Shown here one piece after another: positions 22,507 through 30,573 of a stretch of DNA of 30,573 bases. The notes beneath the pieces were generated by a model that worked only from the letters and a program-made list of their open reading frames with translations, ran no database searches and was not told the origin of the DNA. This DNA is from Chromera velia (taxonomy: Eukaryota > Sar > Chromeraceae): NCBI GenBank assembly GCA_018398765.1, contig JAHBMJ010001460.1, positions 1 through 30,573 on the forward strand. Reading direction: 5' to 3'. Each line of letters opens with the position of its first letter. Position 1 is the stretch's first letter. A program made the position numbers and the translations under genes.

Positions 22507-23157
22507 TCAACAACAGAACACAAAGGGAGACGGTGAAGTAATTGACCTGCTGCAAATTAAAACAAAAAGCCACCTAGCTGTCCGTCTCCTTTCCTTCCCC
22601 TCTTCTCTTCTTCTCCTCCTCAGGCTGCCCCTCTCCCTCCTTGCCGCCCCCCCCGCCCTCCATAAAAACAGCGGCAGCAACAGGTCGAAGCGTCCACGGG
22701 GGGGGGCCTCTATCACCACGTCCCCCGGGCCGGCGTTCATCGGGTTGGACTCCGAAGGTGTACCACTACCCTGTGTCGTGACTGCCTCAGGCTCTGAGTC
22801 ATCCTCCCCCGGGCCCCCCCCCTGGTTCTTCACCAAGTCCTGCAGTTCCTTCAATTGCTCTGTCTCTCGGGATGTCCACACTTCTCTCTCGAGATGACGA
22901 AGAAGAGGTCTGCTGTTGTCACTTTTCCTTTCACCGCTTCGACACATACGGCAGGAGTTAATGTACTGGATGTCTGTCTTTCCCACCTTGAGTGTGGCTT
23001 GTGCACCTGGTTGGACGAGACACTTGGCATGGAAAAGGTGGGAGCAGAGGTTCCATTCTGCAAGGACGTCTCCGGCGTTCATTCTTTCGAAGCAGTTAAA
23101 TCGCACAGCTGCACAACACGGCCTCAGCCGCCGCGAGGAGGCGGCGGTGGGTACATC
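22507..23157 (-). pseudogene. RING-H2-like zinc finger protein fragment, possibly a last exon
   Basis: The frame is open from 23157 to TGA 22507-22509. It shows FERMNAGDVLAEW, then LCSHLFHAKCL and, after a loop, SCRMC. That is the Cys-x-His-x2-His-x2-Cys and closing CxxC of a RING-H2 finger, the usual E2-docking fold of ubiquitin ligases. The first Cys pair is irregular: CysCysAlaAlaVal, then NCFERM, rather than a clean CxxC. The remainder is acidic then Arg-rich and low complexity. The start is unclear: an upstream TGA at 23158-23160 blocks extension, and a coding-like frame immediately upstream is in another phase. The gene may be broken or spliced. No ATG gives a complete finger. Confidence 0.45.
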
Positions 23158-23870
23158 TCATCTGCCAAGTCGTTCGGCAGTTGGCGGAGTTGGTAGGTTG
23201 GCCAAAGAGGGGGGCCGGGGAGTCCAACGTGATCTCCGCAATTTGTTGGCCCCAGCAGGAGTTCGATTGGCGCGTGATTTAATTTCCTGCTGGCCTGACC
23301 CTCCTCCTCATAAAGTCCGTTCTCGTGTGTGCCTCCAAAGAGTGCTCGGGGGGGTCCATGCATCCCCCCCAAAATGATATCATCATTATCCTCTCCTTCC
23401 TCCTCTCCCTTCCCCGCTCCTTTCTCCTTCCCTTTCCCTTTTCCATTTCCATTCCCCCTCTCTCCTCGTTTCTCGCCTTCATCCTTCCCAGCGGTGGCAC
23501 TATCAGGCAGAGGCTGAGAAACAGGCGAACCAACCCGGCCCTTCACCAGATTGAATTTCCTGGGTGCCCTGGCCTGCCTCTGCAGACACGGCCAGGGGAT
23601 CATACGCAGGAAGAAGGCCTGAAGGACTCTCCTCTTCCGCATGTCCCTTTCCTCCTATTGAACTCTCACATGAAAAATGTGAGTCCGAGCTAGAGTCTCA
23701 GTCGTCATTCTGAGTGTTGTTGTTGGTCATGTGGTTGGTTTGCCGCTCCTCTCGCTGGCGCACCTCTCTCAGCTGCTGTTCGTAGAAGGCCTGCATCTGT
23801 ACGTGATCCCACTGAGTCTCGCTCTGTTACCTTCGTTGCTCTGCTTCATTCACAATGGCTTGGCGTATGC
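23124..23870 (-). pseudogene. Degenerate coding-like region upstream of the RING finger
   Basis: Two phases look coding. From 23642 to 23124 a 172-codon frame has a Lys/Glu/Gly low-complexity block (about 23380-23500), then a compositionally normal stretch (IELLLGPTNCGDHVGLP, LPNDLADEMYPP). From about 23870 to 23650 the RING-finger phase reads QAIVNEAEQRR, TAA (23827-23829), then QSETQWDHVQMQAFYEQQ and a Gln/Arg-rich helix up to TGA at 23698-23700. Joining these with the RING region would need phase changes and loss of stops, so this is either a pseudogene or an intron-containing gene I could not resolve. I do not recognise the protein. Confidence 0.3.
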
Positions 23871-24100
23871 ATCATTGGCTGTTGCAGTGTTGCCCCGTCT
23901 AGATTCACGATCCACTCCATGTCTGCGCTCAGAACTTGTCCCGCTACTCTGAGGGGATGATTAGAGGTAAGGTGCCTTGGGAAAGATTGCCGGGAGTGGT
24001 TCCTGTGGCCCCCTTAGATGAGAGAGAGTGTTGTTTCGATCTCTCTGATTCTGCATGTCATATATTCCTATATATAAATCATTGTCTACCTCCGTGAATG
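23871..24100. other. Short spacer between divergent loci
   Basis: No feature recognised. It separates the minus-strand RING locus from the plus-strand coiled-coil gene, so it may hold divergent promoters. Confidence 0.3.
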
Positions 24101-24300
24101 CCAATGCATGCAGGATTCGACGGAGATGATATGCGTGGCCCGCCGTGCGGGGTCCGGCCATGCACTTTCGGGCCGGCCAAGGCTTGCCGCGCCATGCATC
24201 CTGCAGCTATCTGCAGCTGCATGGGGATCATGCATGCAGCTAAACTTGAAAGGTCAGCCAATGGTCAGCCACTATTCAGCCACTTGCATGGCGAGCCACA
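24101..24300 (+). promoter_or_regulatory. Candidate promoter of the coiled-coil gene: TGCATGCA and GGCCCG motifs
   Basis: TGCATGCA occurs at 24105-24112 and 24231-24238. Between them lie GGCCCG and CGGGCCGGCC-type blocks and CTGCAG palindromes. Further right, AGCCA iterations follow (24255-24300). The arrangement and the distance to the start codon resemble the block upstream of RPT2. Confidence 0.4.
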
Positions 24301-24471
24301 ACGACTCCTTCGCTTTGGGCAGGTCCAGTATGGTCCAGTGGGTGACAGCAACTCACGCATGCGTACTGCAGGCATTTCAAACAGGAAGGAATCATCGATC
24401 TTTCAGCTGACTCCAGAATTGCACTCCACTGGCCTTCGTCACAGGTGAGTGAGTGAGTGGATGCGGAGACG

Positions 24472-27400
24472 ATGGCTGCGGCTGAACAGACGATCTCCAT
24501 TGAGGAGTTCCGAAAAATCCAGGCCCAGCTTTTAGAGCTGAAGCACATCAACTACGCACTGGAGGAGCGGTGTGTGAAGCTTCAGTCCTCTCAGGAACAG
24601 CAGGCAGGATTTGCGGGACAAGGTCGGTCTGAAGTCAACGGAGACAGTCTGACGAGGCAGGAGGAAGGGAGGAAGGGGGGGCAAGAGGCGGACGGAGGGA
24701 AATAAGGACACCAGTATCCAGTCATCTATTTTTCCGCCTTTCTGTTCCCGTTTCCATCTTTACAACTTCATACGGTCTCTTCCTTCCTCCTCGTTGAGCG
24801 CACCTCTGCAACACGACGTACCGACGAGACAGAGAGAGAGAGAAGATCCTCTTCTGGTCTTGCCCCCCGGTCTTCGGCAGGTCTCTCGGTCCCTTTTTGT
24901 TACCGGGACGATTTACGAGACGTTTTCGTGTGTGGAGACAGGCCGTGGCACCCCGACCTGATCATTGCGCCTGTATGGTTGGGATGGCCTGGCAATATAT
25001 GACACACATATTGGCCATAAATGAAGGCTCTGTGTGTTGGTGTTCTGGATCGATCAACGTGATTGCTTGCAGCCGGGCGTTTCTTCAATCGAATTGGAAG
25101 TGGAGTTAGAAGGGGACACCAACAAGTAAGCAGTGCATGCGTTTACTTTCATACAGAATTCTTTTATGAAAGTAAACGTCTTCAATCGAATTGGAAGTGG
25201 AGTTAGAAGGGGACACCAACAAGTAAGCAGTGCATGCGTTTACTTTCATACAGAATTCTTTTATGAAAGTAAACGTCTTCAGTCGAATTGGAAGTGGAGT
25301 TAGAAGGGGACACCAACAAGTAAGCAGTCAAGACTGCATTTCCCCAGGGCCATCCCCTCTCAGTCTGAATCCTGCCTGCCTGCTTGCCTTTTGTCTGGAT
25401 CATCTTTGTCTTCCGGCTGTGAGATCGCCGTTTCTTTCTTGTTGTCCGCGTGTGCGCGCGTGTGTATGCGTGTGCTTGCAAGGAGGAGCCTGAAAGGACT
25501 CCCGGAGGATAGAAAGCAGTCCGTTCACGTTTCTGCTTCGAATGACTGAATATTTAAAGAGCTCTCAAGGCACTGCAGCAAAGATGGAAACCCTAGGCCG
25601 ACATTGAATGCACACCCACCCCAGCCAGATTATGCGCACGCAAATTTTGAATGCTCACAGGGAGAGTTTGCGAGGGACCCTCAACCTTCAGGGGGACAGT
25701 CACACCGCCTCGCCCCCCCCCACCCGAATCAGAGGGACAGAGACAGAGACGGGGACCTCGCCTACTCCTACAGTTCCTCTGCACATGCAGATGAAAGGGG
25801 GGAGGGCGGGCAGGGAGGGCAGCATGGACATGGATTCGGAGACACACACAGACAGGTGGGTGTGTCTCTTTTTTTTTTCTTCCTTTTAATTCCTTCCGGT
25901 GGGTATTTTGTCTTTCTTCCTTGATTCCTTCTTGCTCCAGCCGCTCTTTCTCTTTCCCTCCCTGATTCCTTCCTTCCCGTCGTTATTTTTTGCTCTGTCC
26001 TTGCTCCGTTCCCTGTCGGAGTGCTGCATTACCAGGAGCCTCCCTCGACAGCCGTTTGGAGGCTTCTGTGGACGTAATATGCATCTGCTTCTTCATTCAT
26101 ACTCATGTTCTTTGATTCTGTTCATGTTCATCATGTCTTCTTGCAGGGAGGGGAAGAGAAAGACAGCAGGGACAGGCAGACAACCCTCGAGAGGCGACTA
26201 GAGGAGGCAGACCTCCAGGCGAGACAAGCATTCGAGATGAGGTGCGCTTTGCAGGAACTGCACGTGAAGCTGCGGGAGAGGGAAACAGAACTATCGGTCC
26301 GTTGATTTATGTTGATGTTGATGTTGAGAGGACACACACTGCATTAGATGTGCATGTCTCCTCGCGCTTTTGTTCTTCAAAGCGAGTACGAGCGAGGGGC
26401 TGCGGTAAACGGGAATTTGGTGGGTCGATCAATGGCCTGTCCGTCGGTGAGACTCTCTGTCTCTGTGGGTCTATCTGTGTGTCTGTGTGAGTGTCTGTCA
26501 TTAGAGCGTCCATGCGCCTTCTCTCTCCTTTGGATCTTTGTCTTTCTTTCCTTTCCGACTCTCTGAGAGTGAGAGAGAGACAAGGAAAGTCAGTGTTTGT
26601 GTCTGTGCGTCAACCGAATCAATGTTAGATCGTCTCCTTTCTCCTTGCTTTTTTTGATGAAAGTATCCTCATCGTGTCTTTCTTTCTTTTTTATTTATTC
26701 GTTTTGTCATGTTGTGTTTCCGTCCGACCTTCTGAAGGAAAGGAAGTATTGTCGTCTGTCTCTCATCTCTTCTTTTTTGTTTCGTGCAGCGTCTACGCGC
26801 AATCGTGAAGTCACAGCAGGTATGTGCATGGGTTTTTTTAGTGGGTGTGGCTTGGCATACGCGTTTGTTTGCGTTTTTTTCACTGTTCTCTGCGATCTGC
26901 TTTTCTCTCTTTGTCATTTCACGTTCCACAGAACCTTCCTTTCCTTCTCTTTGTTCGAGCGTCTACCTTTCCCCTTTTCATTCATCCTTCATCTTTTTTT
27001 GCTCCTCTCAACCCCGTATCTCTGTCTGTCTGTCCATGAAGAAAAGAAGGGAGAAGAAGAAACATATAGTCTGTCTGTCTGTCTGTCTGTGGAAGACGAA
27101 GAATATAGTCTGTCTGTCTGTCTGCAGACTGAGCGTCCTCCCCCACCGTCCCCCGGCCCAAAAGGACCCAAAACGCGTCCCCCCTCTCCCAGTCACAAGC
27201 CTCCCGTCTCTCCGTCTTCCTCCAAGGGAGGAGGGAAGGGCCTAGGGACAAAACTGGGAGGAGGAGGAGGAGAGGAGGACGCTAGTCAACAAGGGGTAGC
27301 CTTGCCGTGCGCTTCTGCTTCTTCCACTGCCCCAACCACGAAGAGCCCCACAGCGCAGCCTAGGGGAGAGGCAGAAGGGAAAAGCGAGGCAGAAAGTACT

Positions 27401-30400
27401 GGCAAAGGGGTGGAGAAGGAAAGAGAAAAAGACGTAAATGAAGAAGCGCAAGCCAAGGAGAAGGAAAGAGCAGATACAGCCTCTGCTGCTGCTGCTGGTG
27501 CTGTGACCGGTGATTCCCAGGGAGTTTTGAAGTCCAGTGAACAGCCCGCCTCTTCCTCCTCGTCGTGCAAACCCCCAGAAGCGCCTGAGGCTGAGAGTGC
27601 TTCCTCATCCTCGTCTTCTGCGTCTGCCGAAGTCAATGTTGCTGTGGGTGGTGGGAATATGGAGAGTCCCCCCAGATCGACGCTTTTAATTCCTCCGCAT
27701 TCCCCGGGGGCGGGTGCCGGGGGGGAGTCCCCAGGTGGAGCACGAGAGGGTCACGTGGCGGCAAGAGAAGGGGAGAAGGGGAGCGGGGTCTCTGTGTCGT
27801 CCCGAGGAGGAGGAGGAAAGGGAAAAGGGGGTGGGAGCGATCGGGGGTCCTCCCCTTCCCCGAGTCGCGTGAGTGCGAGAGGAAGCCCGAGTGCGTCCTT
27901 AGAGGAGTTACGGCAACGGAATGAAGAGGTCCGTCGGTCAATGAGGAAAGAAAGTTGGAGGGAGAGGGGGGTTTTTTTCTACTCTTTCTTGCTCTCTGTG
28001 TTTGCGTTTTTGTGGGTGGCGTGTTTGTGTCCTTAGGTATCTTGTCCGTTTCATTCCTTCTGCAGTCTCTCTCCAATGTACGTGAGCAAAGGACCCGTTT
28101 TGGAGAGAGAGAAGTGGAATCTGGGCAAGCCAGTGGGGTCTTTTTTCTTTCAACGTATCGATCGTGTGTGTGGTGGTCTTTTTTCTTTCAACGTATCGAT
28201 CGTGTGTGTCGTGGTCTTTTTTCTTTCAACGTATCGATCGTGTGTGTGGTGGACACAGCTGGCGTCTGCTTATTTTGTCATTCTGCACGGACGCTCGTTT
28301 GTTTTTTGGTGGTGAGTGCAGCTGACGTCCGCAGTGGCCGCGAGACAGCAGCGGGTGGACGTGTTGAGAGGCCGCATGAGACGGGCAGGGAAAGCACTTC
28401 GGAGCCTGAGGGAAGCCGCGTTGCAGGAGAGGACAGCGAGGCTGGAAGCAGGTGGGCTGCCTGCCTGCCTGCCTGTGCATGCCGTTTTTCGTTCTCCTGT
28501 CCGTTTGCGTGGGGGGGAGGAGGGGGCGGGGATGGAGTTTGTTGGCCATCGTGTCCTGTCATGTCGGTGAGAGAGACAAAGACTGTTTTTGAATAGGCAG
28601 GCAAGTGTATGTTTTTTTTTCAACCTTGTCAAGGCCTTTTTTTGGTTTTTGCATCCGATACCGGTGCGAGCTTTTCCACGGCTCGGAAGCGGAAAGTTCC
28701 TCACAAACTAAAAACCATATGCCAGGTTCTCAGAGACAGGCCTGTTGAATGGGGGTTGCATTCCTCCTCTTTCCTCCCTCTCTTCAGAAAAAGAGACGCA
28801 GAGGGCCATAGCTGCTGAGATGGGACAGAGGGCGATGGAGGTTGCAGCACATCGAGAAGCGGAGGATTCAGACAGCGAGACGGAGACGGATAGCGAAGGG
28901 GGGGGGAGTCCGAGGGTTCAACCGGGGTTGAGTGGGAGGGGGGGGAGGGTTGAAGGAGACGGCGGGGATGAGAGAGAAGCTTTGCGGTTAGACGGGAAGA
29001 CGATGTCGAAGGAGGACATCAAGAAGATGGCAAAACGGCTCGAGGAGCTGGAGGTGTGTCTCGTCCTTATCTCTTTATTTCACACCTTCCTGGGAGCTCT
29101 GTGCTGATCGCCAATCTTTTCTCTCAGATGCGGCCTCTCAATGATTTGTTTGGAATGGAAAGGACGCGAGCTGGACCTCCTGGTTGTGTCCTTCTGTTTG
29201 CGTGTGAGCGCTCATGCTGGTCTGTGGAGCGCATTTGCATCATGTTAGCGGAAAGTGGTCAACACCAATGACTTCATTCAAGTGTGCATGTGTAAGCTGG
29301 ATTCCCTTGTGTGACCTGGAGGAACAGTTGAAATAGATGTAGAAAGGCCGACGAAGGAATTAATGAAGTGCATGGACGGATGGATGGATGGACGGACGGA
29401 CGGATGGATAGATGCATGCATGGACGGATGGATGGATGCAGAGTTTGACAGATCGGCTGATGAGTGAGAGCGAAGTTCTTCGGGCAAACGAAGAAATTCT
29501 ATCGGTCGGTCGGTCGGTCAGCAGGGTGGTGGGTGGGTGGCTGGGTCGGTGGGTGGAGTTCCCGTCGGACTTCCAGATGGATGGATGGATGGATAGATCT
29601 CTTGGTTGATTTGATGTGATGTGATGATGTTCGGTTGTTGCATGGGTTTTCTTCTCTCCCTCAAGAATTTCCCCCTCCCTCTTTCTGTTTCTCTCTCTGT
29701 CTCTTTTTCTCTTTGTCTCTCTCTTTCTCTTTTGTTTGAAGCTTCTGTCTCTCTTTCTCTCTCTCTTTCTGTCTTTCTTCCTAGGAAGATGCACTGCGTT
29801 TGAAGAGATGTGTGGGAGAAGCATTCAATTAGTCGATTGGATCGCTCGAGAGGGCGCGCCTTCTTGGTCCTTTGAGTTGCACACACAGCTCACCGATGGT
29901 TGATGAGATGTCACCACGCCTGCCCTGTTTGCCTGTCTGCAGAGGGACCTGAACGAGAAGTCGGGCATCATTCAGCATCTGCTTGCAAAGAGCGTGGGGG
30001 CGGACCTGGAAGTCAGCATGGGGAGATCGAGGTCAGTGAAGTGAGCGCAGGGGGGAGGGAAGGAGCGAGGCGACACTGAAGGCAGACAGTCCCAAATGTG
30101 TCGCTTCTCTATGAAATGGTTGGAGGGTGTTCTCTCTCTGTTTTTGTTTTTTTTAGTGAAGAAGACGAATTTTATGTTGGGTCTTTTTGTGCAAGAGGTC
30201 TCTTCTCTGTTGCATGCAGACTCCTTCGAGGCATGGGTTCTTTTGTCCTTCCTTTGCGCAAGCAAGCTGCCAGCTGCCTCACTTCCTGTTTCGCAAATCG
30301 TCTGTGCGTCTTCTTCTTGAGTAGCGTTCTCTTCGTTATTGCTCTGGTCCGCTTTCTCTTTTTTTCTCTCCTCTTCTTTCTTTCTTTCTTTCTTTCTTTC

Positions 30401-30573
30401 TCTTTTTGTTTCTTTCTGCCTCCTGCCTGCAGACCCGGAACGCCGCCGCTCTCGACGGGGGAAGGGGACCGGGGGCACCGGGGTGGAGGGGGTGGAGGGG
30501 GGTTCTTTTCTTCATTGTTCGGAAGTAGGGGGACCAGCGGCAGCAGTATGCAGCAGCAGGGGGGGGGGGGGGG
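24472..30573 (+). CDS. Multi-exon coiled-coil protein, partial at the right edge
   Basis: I do not recognise the family. Exons supported by phase, GT-AG borders and continuous heptad character: 24472-24622 ([20 protein letters not shown]...), 25579-25855, 26147-26296, 26790-26819, 27128-27928, 28322-28451, 28788-29053, 29442-29504, 29785-29811, 29943-30031 and 30433 beyond the window. At least one exon between 24622 and 25579 is missing from my model, because the phases do not meet. Coiled-coil segments include [24 protein letters not shown] joining [10 protein letters not shown], and ELRQRNEE joining [13 protein letters not shown] 267-codon exon is a disordered Ser/Pro/Gly/Lys linker. After an acidic block, helices continue through [16 protein letters not shown] to a Gly-rich FFSSLFGS tail. 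ATG 24472 is chosen as the first in-frame ATG. The 27-nt exon is the least certain. The architecture suggests a scaffold or tether, which is a guess. Confidence 0.7.
24623..25578 (+). other. Unresolved intron/exon region of the coiled-coil gene
   Basis: The first exon ends one base into a codon, while the exon at 25579 needs two bases from its predecessor. At least one further exon must therefore lie here, or one of my borders is wrong. An acceptor-like TTCGGCAG ends at 24880 and is a candidate. The right part contains the 97-bp tandem repeat. Confidence 0.4.
25083..25328 (+). repeat. 97-bp tandem repeat, 2.5 copies, with perfect hairpin
   Basis: Units start at 25083, 25180 and 25277, the last one truncated at 25328. 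Copies are nearly identical (one A/G difference in the first bases of unit 3). Each complete unit ends in a 13-bp perfect inverted repeat, GTTTACTTTCATA and TATGAAAGTAAAC, around an 11-base loop (25141-25177 and 25238-25274). Confidence 0.95.
27036..27127 (+). repeat. Purine-block/CATATAGT/CTGT module ending in the 3' splice site
   Basis: It starts ATGAAGAAAAGAAGGGAG, continues through GAAGAAGAAACATATAGT and a CTGT array, then a shorter GGAAGACGAAGAATATAGTC unit and another CTGT array whose last copy reads CTGTCTGCAG, the acceptor of the exon at 27128. The first 30 bases or so are almost the same as at 3076 in RPT2 intron 7, 24 kb away in an unrelated gene. Confidence 0.9.
28139..28252 (+). 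repeat. 38-bp tandem repeat, three copies, in an intron
   Basis: Units begin at 28139, 28177 and 28215. Each holds a pyrimidine run, then CAACGTATCGATCGTG and a (GT)n stretch; only one substitution separates the copies. It lies wholly within intron 27929-28321. Confidence 0.93.
29370..29441 (+). repeat. GGAT/GGAC tetranucleotide array forming a splice acceptor
   Basis: GGAT, GGAC and GATA iterations run up to GGATGGATGCAG, whose final AG is the acceptor of the exon at 29442. On the other side of that 63-nt exon the intron begins with GTCGGTCGGTCGGTC (29505-29519). A further GGAT array lies at about 29575-29595. Confidence 0.85.
29625..29784 (+). repeat. Pyrimidine-rich CT/TTTCTC low-complexity tract
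   Basis: A long C/T-rich stretch of TCTCTTTC-type iterations ends in the acceptor TTCTTCCTAG of the putative 27-nt exon. Confidence 0.7.

Noticed and set aside
26597-27127. The first part of a 479-codon plus-strand frame running into the Ser/Pro-rich exon
   Set aside because: The upstream part translates intron DNA, including CTGT repeats read as [10 protein letters not shown]. Only the part from 27128 fits the exon chain by phase and splice sites.
29128-29271. A possible exon beginning [13 protein letters not shown] after an acceptor at 29127
   Set aside because: It has no good donor in phase and no coiled-coil character. The exon at 29442-29504 continues the heptads and fits both neighbours in phase.

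Overview
The window looks like nuclear DNA of an intron-rich alveolate-type protist, most likely a chromerid alga such as Chromera velia. That is an inference. It rests on a 13-exon gene for a conserved eukaryotic proteasome subunit, a large nearly identical pentatricopeptide (PPR) array behind a presequence resembling a complex-plastid targeting signal, TGCATGCA motifs in front of two genes (a motif recognised by apicomplexan AP2 proteins), and LTR retrotransposons. Nothing prokaryotic is present: no operons, ribosome binding sites or CRISPR array.

Layout. (1) 1-739: 5' flank with TGCATGCA and iterated GGCCCG motifs. (2) 740-6281 (+): complete 26S proteasome ATPase RPT2, 449 aa, 13 exons; its introns are full of CTGT tetranucleotide repeats and a recurring purine-rich module. 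(3) 6282-9279: AT-rich spacer with a 76/62-bp tandem duplication, a short GC-rich fragment, two TIR-bearing (MITE-like) elements and a short inverted repeat ending in an ATCA tail. (4) 9280-11650 (+): a gag-only copia-like LTR element with 343-bp LTRs, bracketed by two 368-bp direct copies of the flanking DNA. (5) 12869-15160 (+): a 763-aa protein with presequence, zinc ribbon and eleven 38-aa PPR units. (6) 16021-21428 (-): a full-length Ty3/gypsy-type element (Gag-PR-RT-RNaseH-INT, 216-bp LTRs) whose frame is nearly intact but carries about 15 internal stops, 13 of them TAA or TAG. (7) 22507-23870 (-): a degenerate locus with a RING-H2-like finger. (8) 24472 to the window end (+): a multi-exon coiled-coil protein gene, open at the right edge, with the same intronic repeat module as RPT2.

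The host genes do not form a pathway. What links them is gene architecture. Across the 22 introns I could place, the 5' splice site is GT(C/G)NGT, with G at +5 in all 22 and C at +3 in 13, which is far from the usual GTRAGT. Several introns begin with a tetranucleotide repeat whose unit equals the first four intron bases. The spacers between genes are where mobile elements accumulated; both LTR elements have LTR pairs about 3-4% diverged and open frames broken mainly by nonsense codons rather than frameshifts.

Limits: all splice sites, alignments and counts were made by eye. Exon structure between 24622 and 25579 is unresolved, and no database comparison was possible.
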